A DNA stretch of 6,681 nucleotides from Abditibacteriales bacterium (GCA_025055355.1 JANWYM010000234.1:1-6681); one strand, 5' to 3'; shown: positions 1 through 5,297, counted from the stretch's first letter. Made by a program: numbers and translations. The notes: generated by a model not told the origin, from the letters alone.

Positions 1-48
1 GGAAGTAAGGGGAAAGGAGCATCATATTCCGTTCCTCCCCTTACTTCC
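1..48. repeat. Inverted repeat (hairpin) at start of repeat tract
   Basis: Positions 1-13 (GGAAGTAAGGGGA) pair perfectly with 36-48 (TCCCCTTACTTCC), giving a 13-bp stem around a 22-nt loop. The right arm runs into the first unit of the 10-bp tandem repeat that follows, so the left arm is effectively one inverted copy of the repeat unit. It could be a terminator for a gene left of the window, but no T-run follows on either strand. The function is therefore inferred only. Confidence 0.6.
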
Positions 49-102
49 TCTTACTTCCCCTTACTTCCCCTTACTTCCCCTTACTTCCCCTTACTTCCCC
101 TT
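41..102. repeat. 10-bp tandem repeat (TTACTTCCCC)n
   Basis: There are six back-to-back units of TTACTTCCCC from 41 to 100; the first has one C-to-T change at position 49, and two more bases (TT) start a seventh unit. One strand is all pyrimidine except for a single A per unit. The tract ends a few bases before the ribosome binding site of the oxidoreductase gene, so a copy-number change would alter its leader or promoter spacing. It behaves like a bacterial minisatellite. Confidence 0.9.
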
Positions 103-118
103 CTGAAAGGAAACGAAT

Positions 119-1105
119 ATGCTCCACTGGGCGATCCTCAGTTGCGGCGACATCGTGAACAAGCGCGTCGCGCCGGCTCTCGCGGCGCAGCCACAGTCAC
201 GTCTCGTCGGATTTTACAGCACTTCTCGCGAAAGGGCAAGAGGATTTGCGGAACGATTTGGCGCGGAGAAGTTTACCGACCGTTTGGAAGAATGTCTGTC
301 CTGGGACGTGCAGGCGGTTTACGTAGCGAGTCCGGTGCATCGCCATTGCGCGGAGACCGTCGCCGCCGCCGAAGCGGGCAAGCATGTCCTCTGCGAAAAG
401 CCGATGGCGTTGAACGTCGTCGAGTGTAAGCGTATGATTGCCGCCTGCAAAGCCAACGGGGTGCATCTGGCGATTGCCTACTATCGTCGCTGGTATCCCA
501 AAGCGCGGAAGATGAAGGCACTGCTTGACGCGGGCGCTATCGGGCAAGTTATTCGCGGTCACATTTTGCTGACAGGGTATTATGACCCTCAACCCGACGA
601 CCCGAAACACTGGCGCGTTATTCCCGAACAAGGCGGTGGCGGGGCGATGATGGACGTGGGCAGCCATCGGCTCGACGTGATGTGCTACTTGCTCGGCAAG
701 CCGCAATCCGTCTGCGGCTTCGCCAGCCGACTGAAGATGTCCTACGAAGTGCCTGACACCGAAACCTTCCTCATTCAGTTTGAAAATGGCGCGCACGTCA
801 CCTGCAGCACCAACTGGAACTTGCGCACGGGGCGCGACGACTTTGAAATCTACGGCACGGAGGGCGCGTTGATTGCCTCACCTTTCGATGGCGACACCCT
901 CACTCTCCTGCGCGGGCGCGAGCGCGAGGAGTTCCACCTCCCGAAGGCGGAGAACACGCACTATCCCTTAATTGACAGTTTCACGCAGCGCCTCCTGGCA
1001 GGCAAGCCGCCGGAGTTCACGGGCGAGGATGGCTTGCTCACGGCGCAAATCATCAGCGGTGGGTATGAGTCGGCACGAACGGGGACGACGACGCGAATCA
1101 CGTAG
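119..1105 (+). CDS. Gfo/Idh/MocA family NAD(P)-dependent oxidoreductase
   Basis: A probable cytoplasmic NAD(P)-dependent dehydrogenase acting on a sugar, inositol or related polyol; the substrate cannot be read from the sequence. The 328-residue length is typical. The N-terminal Rossmann half opens with AILSCGDIV (residues 5-13), a variant of the usual GxGxxG loop in which Ser8 replaces the first Gly. The family hallmark CEKPMA lies at 92-97 with catalytic Lys94. The C-terminal half has GGGGAMMDVGSHRLD (172-186), whose Asp179 and His183 match the family's D-x-G-x-H-x-x-D active-site segment. The ATG at 119 is preceded by AAAGGA (106-111) at a 7-nt distance, which supports this start. The gene stands alone: a repeat tract lies before it and a non-coding repeat region after it. 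The SCGDIV loop suggests a somewhat divergent cofactor pocket. The family call is secure; the specific reaction is unknown. Confidence 0.93.
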   Translation: MLHWAILSCGDIVNKRVAPALAAQPQSRLVGFYSTSRERARGFAERFGAEKFTDRLEECLSWDVQAVYVASPVHRHCAETVAAAEAGKHVLCEKPMALNVVECKRMIAACKANGVHLAIAYYRRWYPKARKMKALLDAGAIGQVIRGHILLTGYYDPQPDDPKHWRVIPEQGGGGAMMDVGSHRLDVMCYLLGKPQSVCGFASRLKMSYEVPDTETFLIQFENGAHVTCSTNWNLRTGRDDFEIYGTEGALIASPFDGDTLTLLRGREREEFHLPKAENTHYPLIDSFTQRLLAGKPPEFTGEDGLLTAQIISGGYESARTGTTTRIT

Positions 1106-1111
1106 AAATCT

Positions 1112-1130
1112 CCCCTCCTTGTCAAAGGGG
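1112..1130 (+). terminator. Weak hairpin after oxidoreductase gene, possible terminator
   Basis: CCCCT (1112-1116) pairs with AGGGG (1126-1130) seven bases after the stop codon at 1103-1105. The stem is short and is followed by AAAGGCGGG rather than a T-run, so it is not a classical intrinsic terminator. It also resembles the common intergenic CCCCTTTG..CAAAGGGG type of repeat. The position is the main argument for a termination role. Confidence 0.3.
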
Positions 1131-1179
1131 AAAGGCGGGATTAAAACGAAAGAGAAGGAGCATATCCCCTCACGTTCTC

Positions 1180-1317
1180 CTTCATTCCTCGCCACCGCTC
1201 GCTCCTCGCCATGACACCCATGCGTTTGCCGTCCTGGCGAGCGCAGTGAAGCCATGCCCCGCCCGGGAGGCGGCGGTAACGGAGGAGATAGCTTGGCTTC
1301 GTTCCTCGCCACCGCTC
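1180..1317. repeat. Dispersed palindromic repeat cluster (GCGAGGAACGAAGC type)
   Basis: A 21-bp direct repeat with one mismatch, CTTC(A/G) followed by TTCCTCGCCACCGCTC, occurs at 1180-1200 and 1297-1317. The second copy also forms the right arm of an imperfect hairpin. Its left arm, TGGCGAGCGCAGTGAAGCCA, starts near 1235; the reverse complement of the right arm reads TGGCGAGGAACGAAGCCA. This matches the style of the GCGAGGAACGAAGC / GCGAGCGCAGCGAAGC intergenic palindromes found in many bacterial phyla. Positions 1106-1354 contain no credible gene: every open frame there is short and made of repeat sequence. Such elements are usually present in many copies per genome. Their role here, whether transcript stabilisation, a REP-like site or a non-autonomous element, is not established. 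Confidence 0.7.
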
Positions 1318-1354
1318 CGCCCCTCGCAACAACAGGTATTTTCAGCGGAAAGCA

Positions 1355-1921
1355 CTACTTCTTTCTCACACTGTCAACAAACTCGTGGAAACTCTTCTCC
1401 CACTTTGCCACCGTCTTTGCCGGTCCCGTGAGTTTGAAGAAGTAGGAACTGTCGGGGGCTTCGACGATGGCGGCAAGCATGCGGAAGTTGGGTTTCTTTG
1501 TGACCTCACCGCCCACGAACGGTCCGCCCATTGCCTGTTGCTTGTAGGTACCGCTGATGTCCATCGTCGTCACGTTCATACCCGCGACTTTTTTCTTGGC
1601 GATCTTGGGCTTGGAGGCGTTCTCAAACTGCCCTTCCCATCGCTTGAGGTTCTCCTCAACGCCGCCGCCCTGTCCTGCGCCGAAGTTGAAGACAACCAGT
1701 TCAGCGTCCTCGGCGTCCCCGGCGACCTTGGGCAGGACGTATTGTGCCTTGCGCATCGCCGAGGATGGTGGAACGCTCTTCCATCCCCCAGGTGGTTGCA
1801 CCGTAATCGTGCCCAAATCCTGCCGCGCCGGTGGGCTCTCTTTGGGTTTCGTTTGCCCCTCCGCGAAGCCGACGGATACAACAGCCACACTCGCTAACGC
1901 AACCAGCCATCTTCTTTGCAT
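1355..1921 (-). CDS. Conserved secreted protein of unknown function
   Basis: A 188-residue exported protein of no known function. Residues 1-20 form a classic Sec signal peptide: MQRR, a hydrophobic core of about 14 residues, then a likely cleavage after Gly-Phe-Ala (20/21). A Lys/Pro-rich stretch follows, then a compact domain with Trp47, PPSSAMRKAQY (51-61), ELVVFNFG (74-81), a Gly-rich turn, DISGTY (121-126) and YFFKLTGP (160-167). I recognise this pattern as a conserved hypothetical family in planctomycete-like and other environmental bacteria, with no characterised member that I can name. An in-frame GTG at 1927 would give 190 residues, but the GGGAGGG Shine-Dalgarno (1936-1930) sits only 2 nt from it and 8 nt from the ATG at 1921, so I choose the ATG. 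No Cys at the cleavage site means it is not a lipoprotein. It is monocistronic and divergent from the Rpn gene. Confidence 0.8.
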   Translation of the reverse strand: MQRRWLVALASVAVVSVGFAEGQTKPKESPPARQDLGTITVQPPGGWKSVPPSSAMRKAQYVLPKVAGDAEDAELVVFNFGAGQGGGVEENLKRWEGQFENASKPKIAKKKVAGMNVTTMDISGTYKQQAMGGPFVGGEVTKKPNFRMLAAIVEAPDSSYFFKLTGPAKTVAKWEKSFHEFVDSVRKK

Positions 1922-1978
1922 AACCACATCCCTCCCGTGATGTAATTCGCTCTACAGGATTAGACAACAAACTGCCAT

Positions 1979-1994
1979 TTCCTCTTGCGAGGAA
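1979..1994. repeat. Small palindrome in divergent intergenic region
   Basis: TTCCTC (1979-1984) and GAGGAA (1989-1994) form a 6-bp stem around TTGC. It lies between the secreted-protein gene and the Rpn promoter, so it could be an operator. The sequence TTGCGAGGAA followed by GAA also resembles the palindromic repeat at 1180-1317, so it may equally be a decayed copy of that element. Confidence 0.4.
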
Positions 1995-2054
1995 GGAAAG
2001 ATCTCAGGGAGACGAATCGCTCGTCTAACACGTGGGGGCGATCTGAGAAGCGTG

Positions 2055-2083
2055 TTGACAGTCCCCTGCCGTCGAGTTACAAT
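2055..2083 (+). promoter_or_regulatory. Sigma-70-type promoter for the Rpn gene
   Basis: A perfect -35 hexamer TTGACA (2055-2060) is separated by exactly 17 nt from TACAAT (2078-2083), five of six matches to TATAAT. Transcription would start near 2090, leaving a leader of about 33 nt before the ATG at 2123. This is the only near-consensus promoter I found in the window, and it gives the Rpn gene its own strong expression signal. Confidence 0.75.
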
Positions 2084-2122
2084 CGGAGGGGGAGAAATCA
2101 CAGGAAAGGCCGAACCAACAAC

Positions 2123-3040
2123 ATGGCAATCTTCAATCTCTTTGATCGGGCACTGAAAGTGCTCGCCTTCCATTACGCCGAGACGTTCCTGCGCCTCGCC
2201 TTCCCTCAGGCAGCCGTGCAGTTGGTCGGCACTGAGGCGAACGTCGAGTTGGCACCGCCCGAAAAGCGGGTGGACTTCGTCCATCGCGTGCGACACGATG
2301 AGCAGGAGTTCGTCTTCCATCTGGAGTTTCAACTGGAACATCGGGCGGACTTGCCCCGGCGTGTGTTCATCTATTCCGCAGGGCTGACGGACAAGTATGC
2401 GCTGCCGGTGGTGACGGTGGTGCTGTATTTGGAGCGGCGGGCGAGCGATGTGCCGACGGAGTATGTGGTGGAGTTTGCCGGGGCAGTCACCAACCGCTTC
2501 ACCTATCGGGTGCTGCGGCTGTGGGAGTATGAGGAGGAGATTCGGAGCGGGCGGCTGCGGGAGTTAGCACCGCTGCTGGTCATGTTAGTGGAGCAGCCGG
2601 ACGCAGCGACGCTGGCTTTGGAGCGGGAACTGATCTTGCAGGAGCCCGAGGAGAAAAGACGCGGAGACTTGCTGGCAACGGCAGTGACGGTGGCTTCGCG
2701 CTATTTTGACCGCGAGTTCCTGTGGCAATTCTTCGCCGAGGAGGTGGAACTGATGCGACATGCAACTTTTATCGAGGACTGGATTGAGGAGGGGATAGAG
2801 AAGGGGCGACAACAAGGGCTACAGCAAGGACTTCAGCAAGGACTCCAACAAGGACTCCAACAAGGGCGCCGGGAGGCTCTGGTACGCATCCTGACGAAGC
2901 GGTTCGGACCGTTGCCGGCGCATCTGCCGGAGCGGCTGGAGCGGCTGACGCTGGCGCAGTTGGACGAACTCATAGACCAAGCGTCAGTCGCCCAGGATTG
3001 GGCGACCTTCGAGCAGGTGCTGGCGCAGTTCAACGCCTAA
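2123..3040 (+). CDS. Rpn-type PD-(D/E)XK nuclease with DUF4351-like C-terminus
   Basis: A 305-residue protein of the Rpn / YhgA-like 'PD-(D/E)XK nuclease family transposase' group: DNA endonucleases once called transposases, now linked to toxin-antitoxin and anti-phage activity. The nuclease core has Asp51 in RVDFV and Glu68-Phe-Gln70 in HLEFQLEH, the D...ExQ variant of the catalytic motif typical of this family, followed by RRVFIY (79-84). The middle is helical (to about 210). A linker EEGIEKGRQQG leads into four GLQQ repeats (232-248), then a DUF4351-like region (EALVRILTKRFGPLPAHLPERL, from about 251 on). The frame stays open back to 1985, but the ATG at 2123 fits family N-termini, lies about 33 nt after the predicted transcription start, and has GGAAAGG (2103-2109) upstream at a somewhat long 13 nt. 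A strong internal start lies at 2753. It has its own promoter and no co-directional partner, so any antitoxin would have to be intragenic. Confidence 0.88.
   Translation: MAIFNLFDRALKVLAFHYAETFLRLAFPQAAVQLVGTEANVELAPPEKRVDFVHRVRHDEQEFVFHLEFQLEHRADLPRRVFIYSAGLTDKYALPVVTVVLYLERRASDVPTEYVVEFAGAVTNRFTYRVLRLWEYEEEIRSGRLRELAPLLVMLVEQPDAATLALERELILQEPEEKRRGDLLATAVTVASRYFDREFLWQFFAEEVELMRHATFIEDWIEEGIEKGRQQGLQQGLQQGLQQGLQQGRREALVRILTKRFGPLPAHLPERLERLTLAQLDELIDQASVAQDWATFEQVLAQFNA
2753..3040 (+). CDS. Possible internally translated RpnS-like C-terminal protein
   Basis: Within the Rpn gene, in the same frame, AGGAGG (2739-2744) is followed by exactly 8 nt and an ATG at 2753 (Met211 of the full protein). 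The product would be 95 residues: MRHATFIEDW, the GLQQ repeat helix and the DUF4351-like domain, without any nuclease residues. Known Rpn systems make such a fragment (RpnS) from inside the long gene; it dimerises through a helix that can carry variable 4-residue repeats and blocks the toxic long form. The geometry matches that description. The caution is that the site falls in a Glu-Glu-Val codon run, where GAGGAGGTG can arise from coding alone. No convincing separate promoter is visible. Confidence 0.5.
   Translation: MRHATFIEDWIEEGIEKGRQQGLQQGLQQGLQQGLQQGRREALVRILTKRFGPLPAHLPERLERLTLAQLDELIDQASVAQDWATFEQVLAQFNA
2810..2866 (+). repeat. 12-bp in-frame coding repeat (GLQQ)n
   Basis: A 57-nt stretch with 12-bp period and consensus CAACAAGGACTC, with scattered third-position changes, encodes five QQG triplets spaced by Leu (residues 230-248). 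The period is a multiple of three, so gain or loss of units keeps the frame and lengthens or shortens a helix by one 4-residue turn per unit. The same type of 4-residue repeat is known to vary in number among Rpn proteins of related strains. Confidence 0.9.
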
Positions 3041-3043
3041 AGT

Positions 3044-3058
3044 CGCTGCGAGGCAGCG
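3044..3058 (+). terminator. Hairpin between convergent genes, weak terminator
   Basis: CGCTGC (3044-3049) pairs with GCAGCG (3053-3058) around a GAG triloop, three bases after the Rpn stop codon. Only two T residues follow immediately; a six-T run occurs at 3086-3091 but is not attached to a stem. It lies in the 49-bp gap between two converging genes, where termination from both sides is needed, so a bidirectional role is plausible but not shown. Confidence 0.4.
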
Positions 3059-3089
3059 TTCGAGACAGTTGTTGAGTGGGGGAGATTTT

Positions 3090-4418
3090 TTACGCATGAC
3101 GCATCACGTTTTCGCTCGCCTCGTGCCGCGTTAATTCCCGCAGCCGCTCTATCTGCCCTGTCACCTTCTCAAACGCATTGAGAATCTGCCGCACCAGCGC
3201 CGACTGGTCGCCCAGCCAACGCGGTCCACCACCACTGCCGAGTTCGACGCGGGCGCAGCGATGTTCGGCAACGGGGCAGTCGCCTTCTTTGTATTCGATG
3301 GGGCGTTGGCTCAAACTCCACGGCAACTCCTTGCCGTAGAAGTAGTTGCGGTGCTGGAAGCGTGGGCGCAGGTAGATCGGCGTGCGCACGTAGCCGAGGC
3401 TGATAGGCACACCCTCCGCCGCTAACGCCTTCACGTAAACTTCCCGCGAAACACCTTCGACCTCTTCAGGCACGAACGTCGGGCTGTATTGATGATAAAC
3501 ATGCTCGCAGCCCTCCGCGACCTTGACGCCTTTGATACCGGGGATGTCTTTAAGTCCCTCCGTCAACATCCCATGGTTCTGCCGCCGCTGCGCGTTCCAC
3601 TCGTCGAGGTGCGGAAGTTGCTGCATGATCATCACCGCTGAGAGCGGATGAATGCGGTAGGTATAAATCAGGCTGTCCATCCACCTACGGCGTTCCTCGC
3701 TTTTGACCTGCCAGCCCTGCCGCATCGGGTGCTGACCGACCATCAAGGCTTCCTCAAACAGGTCCTCATCGTTGGTGAGTAGGCAGCCGCCTTCGCCCGC
3801 ACTGATTTGTTTGCCGTCGCCGATGCTGAAGCAGCCGAAGTCACCGAGTGTGCCCACACGCCGCCCTTTGTAAATCGCCCCCGTCGCCTGCGCGCAGTCC
3901 TCAATGACCTTCAAACCATGCTTCCGCGCCACCGCCAAGATGCCGTCCATATCGGCGGGATGGCCGTAGATATGCACGACGACAATCGCCTTGGTGTAGG
4001 GTGTGATTTTCCGCTCTACATCGGCAGGGTCGAGCGTGTAAGTCTCCGGGTCGATGTCCGCGAACACGGGGATGGCGCACTGCTGCAAAATGCACGAGAC
4101 CGTTTGCCCCCACGTGTAAGGCGATACGATGACCTCATCGCCCGCCTGCACGCCCGCCGCCATGACCGCAATGTGCAGCGCCGCGCCGCCGCTGTTGGTT
4201 GCCATACAGAACCGCGCACCCATGAACTCCGCCCAACGTTGCTCCATCTCCGCCGTCGGCCCACCGCCCCTCGCTGAGCAAAGATACTCCCAATCCTCCC
4301 GCGACTTGCGCAGCGCGGCGACCACCGCCTCGATTTCTTCCTCCCCAGCGCGCGGCCAAGGCTCGCCCATGTTGAGAGTGACGGCTTTTTCGCCGCCGTC
4401 AATGGCTAAAGTTGGCAT
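3090..4418 (-). CDS. DegT/DnrJ/EryC1/StrS family PLP-dependent aminotransferase
   Basis: A cytoplasmic PLP enzyme of 442 residues, within or slightly above the usual 370-440 range. Members transfer an amino group from Glu or Gln to a keto-sugar, keto-cyclitol or similar ketone. Visible features are the cofactor phosphate-binding loop NSGGAALHIA (75-84), AGDEVIVSPYTW (92-103), VIEDCAQATGA (171-181) with Asp174 for the pyridine nitrogen and Gln177, and CFSIGDGKQISAGEGG (196-211). In the last segment Lys203 occupies the Schiff-base position of the family's F-x5-K-x5-GEGG pattern. The usual residues between F and K (FHPTK) are replaced by IGDGK, as in the AHBA-synthase/StsC-like part of the family. 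It is last in the minus-strand operon, 9 nt after the second nuclease gene, with GTGAGG upstream and probable translational coupling. The substrate is not determinable; the tail after about residue 415 is Arg/Glu-rich and probably peripheral. Confidence 0.93.
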   Translation of the reverse strand: MPTLAIDGGEKAVTLNMGEPWPRAGEEEIEAVVAALRKSREDWEYLCSARGGGPTAEMEQRWAEFMGARFCMATNSGGAALHIAVMAAGVQAGDEVIVSPYTWGQTVSCILQQCAIPVFADIDPETYTLDPADVERKITPYTKAIVVVHIYGHPADMDGILAVARKHGLKVIEDCAQATGAIYKGRRVGTLGDFGCFSIGDGKQISAGEGGCLLTNDEDLFEEALMVGQHPMRQGWQVKSEERRRWMDSLIYTYRIHPLSAVMIMQQLPHLDEWNAQRRQNHGMLTEGLKDIPGIKGVKVAEGCEHVYHQYSPTFVPEEVEGVSREVYVKALAAEGVPISLGYVRTPIYLRPRFQHRNYFYGKELPWSLSQRPIEYKEGDCPVAEHRCARVELGSGGGPRWLGDQSALVRQILNAFEKVTGQIERLRELTRHEASENVMRHA

Positions 4419-4427
4419 TGAATCCCC

Positions 4428-4694
4428 TCACCTTTTGCGGCGTTTCTTTTTGCCGTTCGTTTTGCCGTTTGGTAATAGGCGGTCTATTGCCTCCCGCAAC
4501 TGCGCCAACTCTTCGGGCTTCATGCCCGCCAGGCGCTCTTCGGGCTTCATACCCGCCAGGCGCTCTTCGGGCTTCATACCCGCCAGGCGTTCGGCAGGGG
4601 TTAAACCGCTCAAAAACCTCTCTACGCCGTAATCACGTGCGAGGGAGCGGATACGTTCCATCAACTCCTCCTCTGGCAGAGGTTTCTTCGCCAT
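4428..4694 (-). CDS. Possible internally translated C-terminal repeat protein
   Basis: Inside the nuclease-like gene and in frame, AAGGAGG (4709-4703) is followed by 8 nt and an ATG at 4694 (Met202). The product would be 88 residues: MAKKPLPEEELMERI, the 9-residue repeats and the basic KKKRRKR tail, without Asp38, Glu67 or Lys69. The spacing is identical to the internal start in the Rpn gene, and so is the position just before the repeats. By analogy it could be an RpnS-type intragenic antitoxin. The caution is that Lys-Glu-Gly codons naturally give AAGGAGGG. A TTGACG at 4745-4740 could be a -35 element, but no good -10 follows. Confidence 0.45.
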   Translation of the reverse strand: MAKKPLPEEELMERIRSLARDYGVERFLSGLTPAERLAGMKPEERLAGMKPEERLAGMKPEELAQLREAIDRLLPNGKTNGKKKRRKR

Positions 4695-5297
4695 CGCAAA
4701 TCCCTCCTTCACGTCGTCCTCGTAAAGCAGATAAGCGAACGTCAACAGTTCAGGGTCGCCGTCAGCGACCAGCGCCTGAATGAATTCTTTCCGCTTCTGT
4801 CCGGTCGTAAACACCAGCAGGGGGTAATTGATCGGTTCGACGGGCAACTCGTTAGTGACCATGATGTAACAAGGGATGACCGTTCCGCTGTCGCTCAGGT
4901 AAACGGCGGCGGCTTTGCGCGTAAACGTCACCATCGGTGGCTTGCCGTTCAGCAACCACGTCGGTCTGGTCACGCAAATTATGCAAACCAATATGTCGCT
5001 CAAGTTCTTTACCCCATGCTGGGCAGCGTAGAGATGAGACCGCGCCAAGATACGGTGGAACTCAGCGACGGTCAGGCGGTCGTGAGGCGACTTGAATTCA
5101 ATCAGATTGTGCTTGGTGAAGAAGTTAAACGGTGTCCCCACCGCCAGACGTTTGCGTTGATTGCGATTGCATCGCGCCACAGCGTCAATCGTCAATGCCA
5201 AGTACCGCACCTCGCTCTCTGTCTCGAGGGGGGTGTAGTCTCTCTTAAAGCAGCGCGCCAGGAAGGATTTAAACAGGATATCCCATGGTGTGCGCAT
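4428..5297 (-). CDS. PD-(D/E)XK nuclease-like protein with 9-residue C-terminal repeats
   Basis: A 289-residue protein, probably a PD-(D/E)XK nuclease related to the Rpn/'transposase' group but not closely similar to the other one here. The N-terminal MRTPWDILFKSFLARCF resembles starts of such proteins. The putative active site is Asp38 (LTIDAVAR) and Glu67-Phe-Lys69 (NLIEFKSPHD), a canonical ExK rather than the ExQ of the other copy. A strand-rich core continues to about 165; residues 168-220 look helical. Four 9-residue repeats (231-266, central consensus GMKPEERLA) follow, then a strongly basic tail ending KKKRRKR. It starts 16 nt after the MutL-like gene's stop and ends 9 nt before the aminotransferase start, so it is co-transcribed with metabolic genes. 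A strong internal start lies at 4694. The nuclease assignment is by motif and layout, not by recognised close homologues; it could be an inactive or regulatory relative. Confidence 0.7.
   Translation of the reverse strand: MRTPWDILFKSFLARCFKRDYTPLETESEVRYLALTIDAVARCNRNQRKRLAVGTPFNFFTKHNLIEFKSPHDRLTVAEFHRILARSHLYAAQHGVKNLSDILVCIICVTRPTWLLNGKPPMVTFTRKAAAVYLSDSGTVIPCYIMVTNELPVEPINYPLLVFTTGQKRKEFIQALVADGDPELLTFAYLLYEDDVKEGFAMAKKPLPEEELMERIRSLARDYGVERFLSGLTPAERLAGMKPEERLAGMKPEERLAGMKPEELAQLREAIDRLLPNGKTNGKKKRRKR
4500..4607 (-). repeat. 27-bp in-frame coding repeat (9-residue units)
   Basis: Three nearly identical 27-bp units lie at 4509-4535, 4536-4562 and 4563-4589 and differ only at 4524 (G for A). 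More diverged sequence on each side extends the 9-residue periodicity to four units (residues 231-266). The near identity, including silent positions, points to recent duplication. The frame is preserved whatever the copy number. The units read as short amphipathic helices ending in GMKP turns. Confidence 0.92.

Noticed and set aside
41..102. CRISPR array
   Set aside because: The units are 10 bp and directly adjacent with no unique spacers, and no cas gene is present. It is a simple tandem repeat.
1141..1354. Small genes in the intergenic region after the oxidoreductase
   Set aside because: The open frames on both strands are short, rich in Arg/Ser/Pro, lack good ribosome binding sites and are composed of repeat sequence.
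1985..2122. Longer start for the Rpn gene at 1985, adding 46 residues
   Set aside because: The extra residues are Arg/Ser-rich with no family similarity, and the segment contains the predicted -35/-10 promoter. The ATG at 2123 fits known N-termini.
2706..2733. Possible internal promoter (TTGACC at 2706-2711) for the short Rpn product
   Set aside because: No acceptable -10 hexamer lies at 16-18 nt, and the implied transcription start would cut into the Shine-Dalgarno at 2739-2744.
2810..2866. CRISPR-like or independent non-coding repeat
   Set aside because: The 12-bp period is in frame and encodes a regular GLQQ helix inside an intact gene.
2123..3040. Active insertion sequence, because the family is often labelled 'transposase'
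   Set aside because: No terminal inverted repeats or target duplications flank the gene, and the fold is a PD-(D/E)XK nuclease of the Rpn type, not a DDE transposase.
3086..3091. T-run as the tail of an intrinsic terminator for the Rpn gene
   Set aside because: No GC-rich stem directly precedes it; the nearest hairpin ends at 3058.
3807..4277. Plus-strand open frames opposite the aminotransferase gene
   Set aside because: They are antisense shadows: the minus-strand frame carries all family motifs, while these have His/Arg-rich, low-complexity translations.
4712..4745. Possible internal promoter (TTGACG at 4745-4740) for the short product of the second nuclease gene
   Set aside because: The best -10 candidate (TACGAG) matches poorly and the spacer is only 15 nt.
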